64,000 nt of DNA. Source: Enterobacter sp. 10-1 (lineage in GTDB: Bacteria > Pseudomonadota > Gammaproteobacteria > Enterobacterales > Enterobacteriaceae). Shown here one piece after another: positions 35,360 to 45,607 of this stretch (its first letter is position 1; each line of letters opens with the position of its first letter). Below the pieces are notes generated by a model. That model saw only the letters and a list, made by a program, of their open reading frames with translations, did not search any database and was not told where the DNA came from. The position numbers and the translations under genes were made by a program. The stretch is taken from contig NISF01000001.1 in the NCBI GenBank assembly GCA_002270295.1, positions 1 to 64,000 on the forward strand. The letters run 5' to 3'.

Positions 35360-37060
35360 TTACAGATGCGCGCCGATATAGCGCTGATAGCGGTTGGCTT
35401 TTAAAAACGTCAAATCCACCAGCACCAGCCCGTCCACGCAGTTGTTAAAATCAGGGTCGCTGCCGAAGTCGATAAACTGCACGCCGCCCGGTTCACACAC
35501 CTCGGAATATTGCTTATACAGCGGCGGAATGGCGCAGCCGAGATTACCGAGCAGCGACTTCAGGCGGGTGAGATCTTCGGCATAATCCTCGCCGCTAAAC
35601 TGCGCCAGCACGTCGGGCAGCGAAGCGGGATAGGGACGGCGCGACTCCGCCAGCGGGTGGGTCGCCGGGAACCACAGACGATAGAAGGCCACCAGCAGAT
35701 CGCGGGCCGCTGGCGGCAGGCCGCCGGAAATCGACACCGGGCCGAACAGATAGCGGTAGTGCGGGTAGCGTGCGAGGTACGCGCCGATCCCCGACCACAG
35801 ATAATCCAGCCCGCGTCGTCCCCAGTAGCGCGGCTGGATAAAGCTGCGCCCCAGCTCAATACCGTGGCGGAGAATATCCTCCATCCGCTGGTCGTAATGG
35901 AACAGGCTATAGCTGTAAATGCCCTCCAGCCCGCGCTTTTCCAGCTGCATTGCGGTAGGCATAAAGCGATAGGCGCCGACGATTTCCAGATCCTCTTCAT
36001 CCCACAGAATCAGGTGCAGATAATCATCGTCGTAGCCGTCGACGTCGCGACGTTTGCCGCTACCTTCGCCCACCGCGCGGAAAGCGATCTCCCGCAGGCG
36101 GCCGAGCTCGCGCAGCAGCGGGGCGTCGTCCTGACCGTTGCGCTGCCACAGGTAGATGGTTTTGCCGTCGGCGGTGTGCCCCAGACACTCCGCGCGGTGT
36201 AGCTCGCGTTTTATCAGCGCCCGATCTTCAGGGCGGGCGATGGCGCTTTCCGTTTTGAATATGCCCGCCTGACCTTTGCCCATCAGTTCGACGTGGCGAT
36301 AGCATCGATCCGCCAGCTCCCGAGGAGACATCTGCGGGCTATACCAGCTGGACCAGGCAATCTGCTGGCCAATGCCGATCGGCAGGCTGCTGTTGCGGCG
36401 ACGAAACATTTGCTGCATGAGCAGCAGTAGCGGCAGGTTTTCTGAGAGCAGGGTGCTGGCGTAGAACAGGGCGCTGTTGTGCGCGCGGATCCACACCGGC
36501 AGCAGCGGGGCGCGATATTTGGTCGCCAGCTTGATAAAGCCGGGGTGCCATTTCTTATCGCGGATCCCCCGGCGCGTCGGGCGCGAGACCTCACCTGCCG
36601 GGAAAAAGATCAGCACGCCGCCGTTTTGTAGCTGCCGATCCATTTGCTGCAGCGCGGCTTTAGCGGTGCGGCCGTTGATATTATCGACCGGAATGAACAG
36701 TGAGCTGAGCGGCTCAAGGTGGGTCAACAGGCGGTTGGTCACGACTTTAACATCGCGACGAACGCGGGAGACGGCATAAAGTAGCGCAAGGCCGTCCAGG
36801 GTACCGGTAGGATGATTGGCAACGATCACCAGCGGGCCGTGTTCAGGAATTTGTTCCAAATCGTGCGTCGGAATAGCGCAGCGAATATTAAGGTGTTCCA
36901 GCACCTGTTCGACCGTATCGAGCCCCTTCAGATGGCGATGGCGGGCGGCAAATTGTTGAAACTCTTCCTCATGGAGCAGTTTTTTTAGCAGCTTCTTTTG
37001 CCAGGCGGCGGGCCTGGCCTGAGGCCACAGGTCGTCGAGTACATGATCGAGACTAAACAT
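35360..37060 (-). CDS. Two-domain acyltransferase, OlsF-like (putative ornithine-lipid synthase)
   Basis: A 566-residue protein with two acyltransferase domains. The N-terminal part (about 60-260) is PlsC-like, with the acyl-transfer motif NHPTGTLDGL near residue 83 and FFPAGEVSRPTRRG. The C-terminal part (about 320-530) resembles the OlsB/hemolysin-type GNAT domain: EIVGAYRFMPT, LGRSFIQPRYWGRRGLDYLW and FGPVSISGGLPPAARDLLV. This order matches OlsF of Serratia proteamaculans, a bifunctional enzyme making ornithine lipids (established). Ornithine-lipid synthesis here is inference; another N-acyl lipid is possible. It is transcribed alone, convergent with tauD. Confidence 0.75.
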   Translation of the reverse strand: MFSLDHVLDDLWPQARPAAWQKKLLKKLLHEEEFQQFAARHRHLKGLDTVEQVLEHLNIRCAIPTHDLEQIPEHGPLVIVANHPTGTLDGLALLYAVSRVRRDVKVVTNRLLTHLEPLSSLFIPVDNINGRTAKAALQQMDRQLQNGGVLIFFPAGEVSRPTRRGIRDKKWHPGFIKLATKYRAPLLPVWIRAHNSALFYASTLLSENLPLLLLMQQMFRRRNSSLPIGIGQQIAWSSWYSPQMSPRELADRCYRHVELMGKGQAGIFKTESAIARPEDRALIKRELHRAECLGHTADGKTIYLWQRNGQDDAPLLRELGRLREIAFRAVGEGSGKRRDVDGYDDDYLHLILWDEEDLEIVGAYRFMPTAMQLEKRGLEGIYSYSLFHYDQRMEDILRHGIELGRSFIQPRYWGRRGLDYLWSGIGAYLARYPHYRYLFGPVSISGGLPPAARDLLVAFYRLWFPATHPLAESRRPYPASLPDVLAQFSGEDYAEDLTRLKSLLGNLGCAIPPLYKQYSEVCEPGGVQFIDFGSDPDFNNCVDGLVLVDLTFLKANRYQRYIGAHL

Positions 37061-37214
37061 AGCGCTTCCTCCTCCGTCCTGCCGAGACAGTAGAAGGCGG
37101 AAGTGTCGCTTATATTGCAGTTGGGTGAAGATTCGGTATTGGCAGACCCGAAAGCGCGACGCAGGTCAGGAAAATTCCCGGCCTGCGGCCTGCGGCGTGG
37201 AACGGGTAGCGGGG

Positions 37215-38189
37215 TTAACGCAGGATTTTCTTTTCGGCCAGGTCAAGGGCGAAATAGCTGAAGATCAGATCCGCGCCGGCGCGCTTAATGGCGCCAAGAC
37301 TTTCCAGAACCACTTTTTCTTCATCGATGGCGCCCGCCTGGGCGGCAAATTTGATCATCGCGTACTCACCGCTGACCTGGTAGGCGCCGAGCGGCAGATT
37401 GCTGCGCTCGCGGATATCGCGCAGGATATCAAGATAGGCGCCGGCCGGTTTCACCATCAGGCAATCAGCGCCCTGGGCTTCATCCAGCAGGGACTCGCGA
37501 ATCGCTTCCCGGCGGTTCATCGGGCTCATCTGGTAGGTTTTACGATCGCCCTTCAGCGCGGTACCCGCCGCTTCACGGAACGGGCCGTAGAACGATGAGG
37601 CAAACTTAGTGGAGTAAGACATAATGGCCGTGCGGGTAAATCCAGCGGCGTCCAGCGCCTGGCGAATAGCCTGTACCTGACCGTCCATCGCAGCGGATGG
37701 CGCAATAAAATCAGCGCCGGCCGCTGCCGCAACAACCGCCTGCTTACCGAGGTTCACCAGGGTCGCATCGTTGTCTACGCCGTGCTCGCAGAGTACGCCG
37801 CAGTGGCCGTGGGAGGTGTATTCGCAGAAGCAGGTATCGGACATCACGATCATCTCCGGTACCGCCTCCTTACAGATACGCGACATCCGCGCGACCAGGC
37901 CGTTTTCGTTCCAGGCATCGCTGCCGTTGGCATCGGTGTGATGGGAAATACCGAAGGTCATAACCGAGCGGATGCCGGCGTTGGCGATACGCTCGATTTC
38001 ACGCGCCAGGTGCTTCTCCGGGATGCGCATCACGCCGGGCATGGCTTCGATGGCTTTGTAATCGTCGATTTCTTCTTCAACAAAGATCGGCAACACCAGG
38101 TCATTCAAACTCAGTGTTGTCTCTTCAAACATGGCTCGTAGCGAAGCGGACTGACGCAAGCGGCGCGGGCGAGTGATTAAATCTGTCAT
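37215..38189 (-). CDS. hemB: Delta-aminolevulinic acid dehydratase (porphobilinogen synthase)
   Basis: Condenses two 5-aminolevulinate molecules to porphobilinogen in haem and B12 synthesis. 324 residues as in E. coli. The zinc cysteine cluster is [14 protein letters not shown], and the two active-site lysines lie in [12 protein letters not shown] and [11 protein letters not shown]. Monocistronic, with its promoter in the long AT-rich region to its right. It follows the tau region as in E. coli. Confidence 0.98.
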   Translation of the reverse strand: MTDLITRPRRLRQSASLRAMFEETTLSLNDLVLPIFVEEEIDDYKAIEAMPGVMRIPEKHLAREIERIANAGIRSVMTFGISHHTDANGSDAWNENGLVARMSRICKEAVPEMIVMSDTCFCEYTSHGHCGVLCEHGVDNDATLVNLGKQAVVAAAAGADFIAPSAAMDGQVQAIRQALDAAGFTRTAIMSYSTKFASSFYGPFREAAGTALKGDRKTYQMSPMNRREAIRESLLDEAQGADCLMVKPAGAYLDILRDIRERSNLPLGAYQVSGEYAMIKFAAQAGAIDEEKVVLESLGAIKRAGADLIFSYFALDLAEKKILR

Positions 38190-38694
38190 GGTTTGCCTGA
38201 TTTTGTGAAATGAAAGACTGCAGTATACCTGAACCTGAGGGCCGACGTTTTACGAAAGTGGCTTAAAATCCCCCTCGCCGGATGGCGCTGACAATAATAA
38301 TGAGCACCGAAATTTAATACGCATGACGAATGTTTATATTCGCAGGTGATGTTTTTGTTTTGTTGATTATTTTAAATGTCGAGGCGGCTTGTTGATTTTA
38401 TGCGGAATTAAGACGCTGAGCTGTTTATTCACTGATGTTCTGTTTGTGGGTTAATATATTTGTTTGTTATATGTTTGATTTTGCATTTCTAATCCTCTGA
38501 AAATAGTGATTTTAATTATCCCTCACCAGAAAGAATCCCGATGAAGATATTGTCCGGTTTCGGACTTTGGCTAAAGAATAATTGAACCTTTAACTGGTGA
38601 CGCCGCATAATCGTTCCGCGAAGCATAATAATGTTCTTCTCAGTATTGATAATTGATGGATCAACTATATTACGTCCCTGAGGAGGGATGACAA
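38190..38694. other. AT-rich regulatory gap between hemB and the autotransporter gene
   Basis: A 505-base stretch with no credible gene. It is distinctly AT-rich from about 38300 to 38520 and would suit H-NS binding. It must hold the divergent promoters of hemB and the autotransporter. A small hairpin GTCCG-GTTT-CGGAC lies at 38552-38565. A GAGGAGGG ribosome site precedes the autotransporter start. Confidence 0.5.
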
Positions 38695-41646
38695 ATGCAC
38701 CCTTGGAAAAAGAAATTTGTAGTTTCACAATTAGCATTAGCCTGCACTTTGGCAATCACCTCTCAGGCAAGTGCTTTTAATGATATATCTGGAACCAACT
38801 ACACGACATTTAAACATTATAATGACGCCAGCTATGCTGACGGCGTTTACTATAATGGTTATGTAGGCTGGAATAACTATGCGGCGGATAGTGTTTATAA
38901 CGGTGACATTTATCCGGTAATCAATAAATCTGTCGTGAATGGCGTGATCTCTACTTACTATCTGGATGATGGTCTTGCTACCAACGCGAACAGCAATAGC
39001 CTTACCATTAAAAACAGCACCATCCACGGGATGATCACCTCTGAGTGCATGACCACCGACTGCGCGGGTCGTGACGCTACCGGCTATGTTTATGACCGCC
39101 TGGCGCTGACCGTTGATAACTCAACCATTGATGATAACTATGAGCACTATACCTACAACGGCACGCACGCCGATGGTTCCGTAGATACGCATGTTGTTGA
39201 CGTTTACGATCTGGGGACGGCCATTACGCTGGATCAGGAGGTTGATCTGGTCGTCAAAAATAACTCCCATGTTGCCGGCATAACCCTGACTCAGGGTTAC
39301 GAGTGGGGAGATATTGACGACAATACCGTCAGTACCGGCGTCAACAGCAGCGAAGTGTTTCACAACGCGATCAATGTAACGGATTCTACCGTGACGTCTG
39401 GCTCATGGTCGGATGAAGGTACCTCTGGCTGGTTCGGCAACAACAATAACGCCAGCGATTACGGCGGTACTGACTTTAGTGCGAGTGGTCATGCCGGTTT
39501 TAATGCTGATGACGTCGCGATCTCGGCGATCGCCAATCCGCATGCGGATAACGCAATGCAGACGACGGTTAACCTCACTAACTCTACCTTAATGGGGGAC
39601 ATCTTATTTTCCAGTAACTTTGACCACAATTTCTTCCCGAGCGGTGCGGACAGCTACCGGGATACCAACTCTGCCGTAGACACTAACGGCTGGGACGGCA
39701 CCGACCGTATGGATGTCACGCTGAATAACGGCAGCAAGTGGGTGGGGGCAGCGATGTCCACACATCAGGTTGATTCTGATGGCGATGGCGTTTACGACAG
39801 CTTTGCCGAAGGCACCGAAGCAACCGCAACGCTGCTTGATGTCGCAGCGAACAGCCTCTGGCCGTGGTCGACCTATGGTCTCAGCAACAGCGACACGGCC
39901 TATAATGAAAACGGTCACGTTGTCGGCAATGAAGTCTATCAGAGCGGTCTGTTCAATGTGACGCTGAACAGCGGTTCACGGTGGGATACCACCAAAACGT
40001 CGCTAATTGATACTTTGAGCATCAACGGCGGTTCTGTCGTGAACGTAGCGGATTCCACCCTGGTTTCCGACACCATCTCCCTGACCGGTGGTTCTGCCCT
40101 GAAGATCGATGAAGATGGCCATGTGGCGACCCACGCGCTGACAGTCGACAACAGTACCGTAATGATTGCCGACGATGTCTCTGCTGGCTGGGGCGTGGAT
40201 GATGCCGCGCTGTATGCCAACATCGTCAACGTTACCCACGATGGTATTCTCGATGTGGGCAACAGCACGGCGTACGCGATGCAGGCCGATACGCTGAATC
40301 TGACCAGCTCGACGGATGCCGGCGGGAAAGTACACGCTGGCGTGTTTAATGTTCACAGCAATCGCTTCGTGCTGAATGCCGATTTAACCAACGATCGTAC
40401 TAACGATACCGCTAAGCCTAACTACGGCTACGGCACCATCGCCATGAACTCCGATGGTCATCTGACCATTAACGGCAATGGTGACTCCGACACCTCTTTC
40501 GACCAGTCCGAAGTGGATAACGCGGGCGACAACGTTGCGGCAGCCACCGGCAACTTCAAGGTTCGCATTGATAATGCGGCGGGTACGGGCTCCGTTGCCG
40601 ATTACAAAGGCAAAGAGCTGATCTATGTTAACGACAAGAGCAGCACCGCCACCTTCTCTGCGGCAAACAAAGCCGATCTGGGTGCCTACACCTGGCAGGC
40701 TAAGCAGGAAGGTAACCTGGTTGTGATGCAGCAGAGGGCGCTGACCGATTATGCGAACATGGCGCTCAGCATCCCGTCCGCTAACAGCAATATCTGGAAT
40801 CTGCAGCAGGATACCGTGGCGACTCGTCTGACCCACTCCCGGCATGGTCTGGCGGATAACGGCGGCGCCTGGGGCAGCTATTTAGGCGCTAGCTTCAGCG
40901 GCGACAATGACACCATCAGCTACGATCAGAACGTGAACGGCGCCATGCTGGGTCTGGATACCAAAATTGATGGCAACCATGCTCAGTGGATCGTCGGTGC
41001 CGCCGCGGGCTTCGTGAAAGGCGACCTGAGCGATCGCAGCGGTCAGGTGGATCAGGACAGCCAGACCGCCTATATCTACTCGTCCGCTCGCTTTGCAAAC
41101 AACGTTTTCGTTGACGGTTCTCTGAACTACTCTCACTTCAGCAACCAGCTGTCTGCCAATATGAGCAACGGCCAGTTCGTGGACGGCAGTACTTCCTCCG
41201 ATGCCTGGGGCTTCGGTCTGAAACTGGGTTACGACCGGAAGCTGGGTAATGCAGGGTATGTAACTCCTTACGGCAGCGTATCAGGCCTGTTCCAGTCCGG
41301 GGACGACTACCGCCTGAGCAACGGCATGAAAGTGGGCGGCCAGTCTTACGACAGCATGCGCTATGAGCTGGGCGTTGATGCGGGCTACACCTTTACCTAC
41401 GGTAGCGATCAGGCCCTGACGCCTTACTTCAAGCTGGCCTATGTTTATGACGATGCCGACAACAACGCTAAGGTAAACGGTGACTCTATCGATAACGGCA
41501 CCGAAGGTTCTGCGGTACGCGTTGGGCTGGGTACTCAGTTCAGCTTTACCCGCAACTTCAGCGCCTACTCCGATGTGAGTTACCTCGGTGGCGGGGATGT
41601 GGATCAGGACTGGGCTGCTAACGTCGGCGTTAAATACACCTGGTAA
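38695..41646 (+). CDS. Autotransporter (type Va secretion) outer membrane protein
   Basis: A 983-residue autotransporter. A signal peptide (MHPWKKKFVVSQLALACTLA ... SQASA) is followed by an N- and D-rich, beta-helical passenger (about 30-690) with many NNST/DNSTV-like strands. A linker (QQDTVATRLTHSRHG near 705) leads to a C-terminal beta-barrel (about 720-983) beginning GAWGSYLGASFSG and ending VGVKYTW, with the terminal aromatic residue needed for BAM insertion. Its place after hemB matches the yaiT locus, which is a broken gene in E. coli K-12; here the gene is intact. The passenger has no protease motif, so adhesion or aggregation is the likely role (inference). Confidence 0.85.
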   Translation: MHPWKKKFVVSQLALACTLAITSQASAFNDISGTNYTTFKHYNDASYADGVYYNGYVGWNNYAADSVYNGDIYPVINKSVVNGVISTYYLDDGLATNANSNSLTIKNSTIHGMITSECMTTDCAGRDATGYVYDRLALTVDNSTIDDNYEHYTYNGTHADGSVDTHVVDVYDLGTAITLDQEVDLVVKNNSHVAGITLTQGYEWGDIDDNTVSTGVNSSEVFHNAINVTDSTVTSGSWSDEGTSGWFGNNNNASDYGGTDFSASGHAGFNADDVAISAIANPHADNAMQTTVNLTNSTLMGDILFSSNFDHNFFPSGADSYRDTNSAVDTNGWDGTDRMDVTLNNGSKWVGAAMSTHQVDSDGDGVYDSFAEGTEATATLLDVAANSLWPWSTYGLSNSDTAYNENGHVVGNEVYQSGLFNVTLNSGSRWDTTKTSLIDTLSINGGSVVNVADSTLVSDTISLTGGSALKIDEDGHVATHALTVDNSTVMIADDVSAGWGVDDAALYANIVNVTHDGILDVGNSTAYAMQADTLNLTSSTDAGGKVHAGVFNVHSNRFVLNADLTNDRTNDTAKPNYGYGTIAMNSDGHLTINGNGDSDTSFDQSEVDNAGDNVAAATGNFKVRIDNAAGTGSVADYKGKELIYVNDKSSTATFSAANKADLGAYTWQAKQEGNLVVMQQRALTDYANMALSIPSANSNIWNLQQDTVATRLTHSRHGLADNGGAWGSYLGASFSGDNDTISYDQNVNGAMLGLDTKIDGNHAQWIVGAAAGFVKGDLSDRSGQVDQDSQTAYIYSSARFANNVFVDGSLNYSHFSNQLSANMSNGQFVDGSTSSDAWGFGLKLGYDRKLGNAGYVTPYGSVSGLFQSGDDYRLSNGMKVGGQSYDSMRYELGVDAGYTFTYGSDQALTPYFKLAYVYDDADNNAKVNGDSIDNGTEGSAVRVGLGTQFSFTRNFSAYSDVSYLGGGDVDQDWAANVGVKYTW

Positions 41647-41692
41647 GATTGTTTGCAGTGATAAAACATTAAAGGTTATTTAATCTAAGAGT

Positions 41693-41718
41693 ATGCCCGT
41701 CAAGGATTTGACGGGCAT
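41693..41718 (+). terminator. Hairpin between the autotransporter gene and iprA
   Basis: Perfect 11-base arms ATGCCCGTCAA and TTGACGGGCAT with a 4-base loop. Only a short T-rich tail follows, so readthrough into iprA is possible. Confidence 0.6.
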
Positions 41719-41737
41719 TATTGTCAGGAATGCATAA

Positions 41738-42361
41738 ATGTTATCACTGAGTAAACCGCTTAATGAATTTGATCAGCTGGATCAATGCTTGTCAAAATAC
41801 GGCACTCACTTCGAATTTTGTAGTAAAAAGCAGATGGTATTTTCGAATGATATACATTGTGACAAAACGGTAGTTATTTTAGCCGGCGTGATCTCTCTGC
41901 GCAGAGGTGAAAATATTCTGGTTGGTATCGCTCAGGCCCCCTTTATTATCGGGCTGGCCGATGGGGTCATGAAAAATGAGGTTAAATATAAAATCATGAC
42001 TGAGGGGGAGTGTACTGGATATCATCTGCCTTCCTCGCAGGCGATTAAAATAATCGACCAGAATAATTTGTGGCGCGACGCATTCTGCTGGCTGGTATGG
42101 CATAATCGTATTATGGAGCTACGCGACCTGCAGCTAATTGGTAATAATTCCTATGAGCAAATTCGCGCAACGCTGCTGTCGATGATTGACTGGGACGAGC
42201 AATTACGTTTTCGTATTGGCGTTATGAATTATATCCATCAAAAAACGCGTATTTCGCGCTCCGTGGTGGCCGAAGTGCTTGCTGCTCTCCGTAAGGGCGG
42301 CTATATCGAAATGGATAAAGGCAAACTGGTTAGCATCAACCATTTGCCTTCAGAATATTAA
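41738..42361 (+). CDS. iprA: Winged-helix regulator IprA (YaiV)
   Basis: A 207-residue transcription factor of the CRP/FNR-like fold family: an N-terminal sensor domain (about 1-140) and a C-terminal winged helix (RISRSVVAEVLAALRKGGYIEM). In E. coli and Salmonella IprA (formerly YaiV) affects hydrogen peroxide resistance (established), but no cysteine cluster or nucleotide-binding signature is obvious. It sits between the autotransporter gene and ampH as in E. coli. Convergent with ampH, stops almost touching. Confidence 0.88.
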   Translation: MLSLSKPLNEFDQLDQCLSKYGTHFEFCSKKQMVFSNDIHCDKTVVILAGVISLRRGENILVGIAQAPFIIGLADGVMKNEVKYKIMTEGECTGYHLPSSQAIKIIDQNNLWRDAFCWLVWHNRIMELRDLQLIGNNSYEQIRATLLSMIDWDEQLRFRIGVMNYIHQKTRISRSVVAEVLAALRKGGYIEMDKGKLVSINHLPSEY

Positions 42362-43519
42362 TCAGGATTCGGGAACAGCCAGCGGCTTTTCCCCGCTCAA
42401 TTCGCTGACCAGGTCATTGATGCCATTACTCATATTGCTAAAGCGCGTCAGCGAAGAGCGGGTGACCACCACAAAGGCGCCCACGTTAGCCTGCGGGTTC
42501 ATCGCCATATAGGTAATAAATCCGCCGCCGCCGCCGGTCTTCTGAATAATGCCCGGATGGCCGTCCTTCGGCTTCATATAAACCCAGCCAAGGCCCAGCG
42601 CATCGGCTTTCCCCGGCACGTCCATACCGATAACGCGGGTCAGCTGGCTGCGCTGATAGATCAGCGTCTGCATGCGGTCAGCCTGCTGGCCGCGGGTGTA
42701 AAAATCAGAAGAGAGGAACTGCTGCATCCAGCGCATCATATCTCCCGGCGTGGAGTAAACGCCGCCGCTGCCGATCGCCGCCAGGGTGTTGTTGCACGGG
42801 CTGGCCCCTTTCTCGGCGACCATCAGGCGGCCGCATTGATCCGGCGATGGCGTAAAGGTGGTGTCTTTCATGCCCAGCGGGCGGGTAATTTGCTCTTCAA
42901 ACAGCTGCGGATAAGGCTTGCCAGCGGCGTTCGAAAGGGCGTCCGCCAGCAGATCGAAAGCGAGGTTGGAGTAGGCGGCCTGGGAGCCGGGCGCGGCTTT
43001 CAACGACGTTGTCGACAGCCATTCCCAGCGCTGCTGGCGGGTCGGCCAGACGAAGACCGCGCGGTGCGCCGCGCCGCCGGGCTGTTCACGCGGCAGGGCG
43101 CTGGTATGCGTCGCCAGGTTAACCAGCGTAATCGGCGTGCCCTGATAGCTCGGCACCCGAGCGCCCGGCGGAGCGTATTTGCTCAGCGGATCGTTAAGCT
43201 TAACCACTCCCTGATCGAGCATTTTCACCAGCATTTCGCTGGTCATCAGTTTACTCAATGAGGCGATGCGGATGACGGAATCCAGCTGAGGATGTTCATT
43301 ATTGCCCGGGCGCGTCTCGCCAAAGCTGCGAAAAACGCGCTGGTTGCCGTCGATGACGACCAGCGCCATGCCGGTAGCGCCGCTGCCGTAGTAGATATGG
43401 TTGGCGTAACGGTCGACAATATCGGAGGCAAATTCCGGATCGACGCTCGGTTGAGCAGCCTGGACCGATGTCCACGACGCCGCGCACAGCGCAGCAAAAA
43501 TGAGCAGACTACGTTTCAA
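42362..43519 (-). CDS. ampH: AmpH, penicillin-binding DD-carboxypeptidase/endopeptidase
   Basis: A 385-residue periplasmic serine hydrolase of the class C beta-lactamase fold with signal peptide MKRSLLIFAALCAASWTSVQA. The catalytic motif SxxK is in ASLSKLMTSEM, and the YxN motif in AYSNLAFDLLADAL. It trims peptidoglycan and binds beta-lactams with little hydrolysis in E. coli. Length equals E. coli AmpH (385). Monocistronic. Confidence 0.95.
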   Translation of the reverse strand: MKRSLLIFAALCAASWTSVQAAQPSVDPEFASDIVDRYANHIYYGSGATGMALVVIDGNQRVFRSFGETRPGNNEHPQLDSVIRIASLSKLMTSEMLVKMLDQGVVKLNDPLSKYAPPGARVPSYQGTPITLVNLATHTSALPREQPGGAAHRAVFVWPTRQQRWEWLSTTSLKAAPGSQAAYSNLAFDLLADALSNAAGKPYPQLFEEQITRPLGMKDTTFTPSPDQCGRLMVAEKGASPCNNTLAAIGSGGVYSTPGDMMRWMQQFLSSDFYTRGQQADRMQTLIYQRSQLTRVIGMDVPGKADALGLGWVYMKPKDGHPGIIQKTGGGGGFITYMAMNPQANVGAFVVVTRSSLTRFSNMSNGINDLVSELSGEKPLAVPES

Positions 43520-43717
43520 CGGGGGTATCCATATGATGAAAAGAGATATAGAGCGTATTTATACTACGAAGCGAGGCAGAGCAAGGCGGGAATAACGTCA
43601 ATATTGTGCGGAAAAACGTAACGGTGCGTAAAAAGGACTTTTTTGCGTATCAGCATATCCGCTTTCCCCGGCGGGCGGGTATGATTAGCGTTTGATTAAT
43701 CGGGAGATGAGAGAGAG

Positions 43718-44251
43718 ATGGCGACTCAGCGGGTGGTAATGGTAGTCGATATGCAAAATGGCGTCTTTGCGACGCCGCGGGTTGAGCGAGCACGCTGCGT
43801 CGCGCACATTAACCGCCTGACACGCGCCGCGGATCGCGTTATTTTCATTCAACACGCGGAAGACGGCGGGCTGGAAGAGGGCAGCGACGGTTTCGCCCTG
43901 CTGGCGGAACTGGAGCAGCCGGCGGGATCGCTGTATGTCACCAAAACCGCCTGCGATGCGTTCTATCAAACCCGCCTTGCACAGCTATTGAGCGACCTGA
44001 ACATCGAAGAGTTCGTCATTTGCGGCTGCGCAACCGATTATTGCGTCGATACCACCATCAAAAACGGCGCCAGCCGCGGCTATGCCATTACCGTTGCCGA
44101 AGATGCGCACACCACCGCCAACCGCGCTGCGGCGCAGGCGAAAACGCTGATTGCCCACTATAACGAGGTCTGGCGCACGCTGACCGTCCCCGGCAATCCT
44201 GTACGCGTGAAACCCATAGAAACAATTCTTAGCGATTGGCAGACGAACTAA
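43718..44251 (+). CDS. Isochorismatase-fold cysteine hydrolase
   Basis: A 177-residue cytoplasmic hydrolase with the triad of this superfamily: D11 (VVDMQNGVF), K76 (VTKTACDAF) and nucleophile C109 (CGCATDYCVDTT). Members include nicotinamidases and amide hydrolases; the substrate here cannot be read. It lies between ampH and sbmA, a place where E. coli K-12 has no such gene, so it is a lineage-specific insertion. A GAGAGAG site precedes the ATG. Confidence 0.88.
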   Translation: MATQRVVMVVDMQNGVFATPRVERARCVAHINRLTRAADRVIFIQHAEDGGLEEGSDGFALLAELEQPAGSLYVTKTACDAFYQTRLAQLLSDLNIEEFVICGCATDYCVDTTIKNGASRGYAITVAEDAHTTANRAAAQAKTLIAHYNEVWRTLTVPGNPVRVKPIETILSDWQTN

Positions 44252-44365
44252 GCTGCTGATATCCGGTCTCATCATCCGGTTGCCTTTCTTTGCCGCTGCC
44301 GATCTGCAGCGAGCATTGTCGTGGTACACAGCATAATCAGAACGATAAGAAGTTAGCAGGAGAGC

Positions 44366-45589
44366 ATGATGTTTAAATCTTTTTTCCCCAAACCGGGGCC
44401 GTTTTTTATCTCTGCCTTTATCTGGTCACTGCTGGCGGTGATCTTTTGGCAGGCGGGCGGCGGCGACTGGCTGCTGCGCTTAACCGGAGCCTCGCAAAAC
44501 GTGGCCATCAGCGCCGCGCGTTTCTGGTCGCTGAACTATCTGCTGTTCTACGTTTACTATATGTTCTGCGTCGGCGTGTTTGCTCTGTTTTGGTTTATCT
44601 ACAGTCCGCATCGCTGGCAGTACTGGTCGATCCTCGGCACCGCGCTGATTATCTTCGTCACCTGGTTTATGGTCGAAGTCGGGGTGGCGATTAACGCCTG
44701 GTACGCGCCGTTCTACGATCTGATTCAGTCCGCGCTGGCCACGCCGCATAAGGTCAGCATCAACCAGTTTTATCAGGAGATCGGCGTATTCCTCGGCATC
44801 GCGCTCATTGCGGTCATTATCGGCGTGATGAACAACTTTTTCGTCAGCCACTACGTCTTCCGCTGGCGCACCGCGATGAACGAACACTACATGGCGCACT
44901 GGCACCACTTACGCCATATCGAAGGTGCGGCCCAGCGTGTGCAGGAAGATACCATGCGCTTTGCCTCTACCCTTGAGGATATGGGCGTTAGCTTTATCAA
45001 CGCGGTGATGACGCTGATTGCCTTCCTGCCGGTGCTGGTGACCCTGTCCGAGCACGTGCCGGACCTGCCGATTGTCGGCCACCTGCCGTATGGCCTGGTG
45101 ATTGCGGCGATCGTCTGGTCGCTGATGGGAACCGGTATGCTGGCGGTGGTGGGGATTAAGCTTCCGGGCCTCGAGTTTAAAAACCAGCGCGTTGAGGCGG
45201 CCTATCGTAAAGAGCTGGTGTACGGCGAAGACGACGCCGCTCGCGCGACGCCGCCGACCGTACGCGAGCTGTTTGGCGCCGTACGCCGTAACTATTTCCG
45301 CCTTTATTTCCACTATATGTACTTCAACATCGCGCGCATTCTCTATCTGCAGGTTGATAACGTTTTCGGTTTGTTCCTGCTGTTTCCGTCGATCGTTGCC
45401 GGTACCATTACGCTGGGCCTGATGACGCAGATAACCAACGTATTTGGCCAGGTGCGCGGTTCGTTCCAGTACCTGATCAGCTCCTGGACTACGCTGGTGG
45501 AACTGATGTCCATCTACAAACGTCTGCGCAGCTTTGAACGTGAACTCGATGGCAAAGAGCTGAGTGAAGTGACGCAAACGCTCGGTTAA
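44366..45589 (+). CDS. sbmA: Peptide antibiotic transporter SbmA
   Basis: Inner membrane importer (407 residues, E. coli 406) that lets in microcins B17 and J25, bleomycin and proline-rich peptides, driven by the proton gradient. About seven to eight hydrophobic segments; conserved parts are [40 protein letters not shown] and [20 protein letters not shown]. It resembles ABC membrane domains but lacks an ATPase domain, as expected. In an operon with yaiW, 18 bases downstream. Confidence 0.97.
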   Translation: MMFKSFFPKPGPFFISAFIWSLLAVIFWQAGGGDWLLRLTGASQNVAISAARFWSLNYLLFYVYYMFCVGVFALFWFIYSPHRWQYWSILGTALIIFVTWFMVEVGVAINAWYAPFYDLIQSALATPHKVSINQFYQEIGVFLGIALIAVIIGVMNNFFVSHYVFRWRTAMNEHYMAHWHHLRHIEGAAQRVQEDTMRFASTLEDMGVSFINAVMTLIAFLPVLVTLSEHVPDLPIVGHLPYGLVIAAIVWSLMGTGMLAVVGIKLPGLEFKNQRVEAAYRKELVYGEDDAARATPPTVRELFGAVRRNYFRLYFHYMYFNIARILYLQVDNVFGLFLLFPSIVAGTITLGLMTQITNVFGQVRGSFQYLISSWTTLVELMSIYKRLRSFERELDGKELSEVTQTLG

Positions 45590-45607
45590 TTATCTCAAGG
45601 AAGGATT

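Noticed and set aside
38516..38755. 79-codon minus-strand frame overlapping the autotransporter start
   Set aside because: Overlaps the signal peptide region of a confident gene and lies in AT-rich regulatory DNA.
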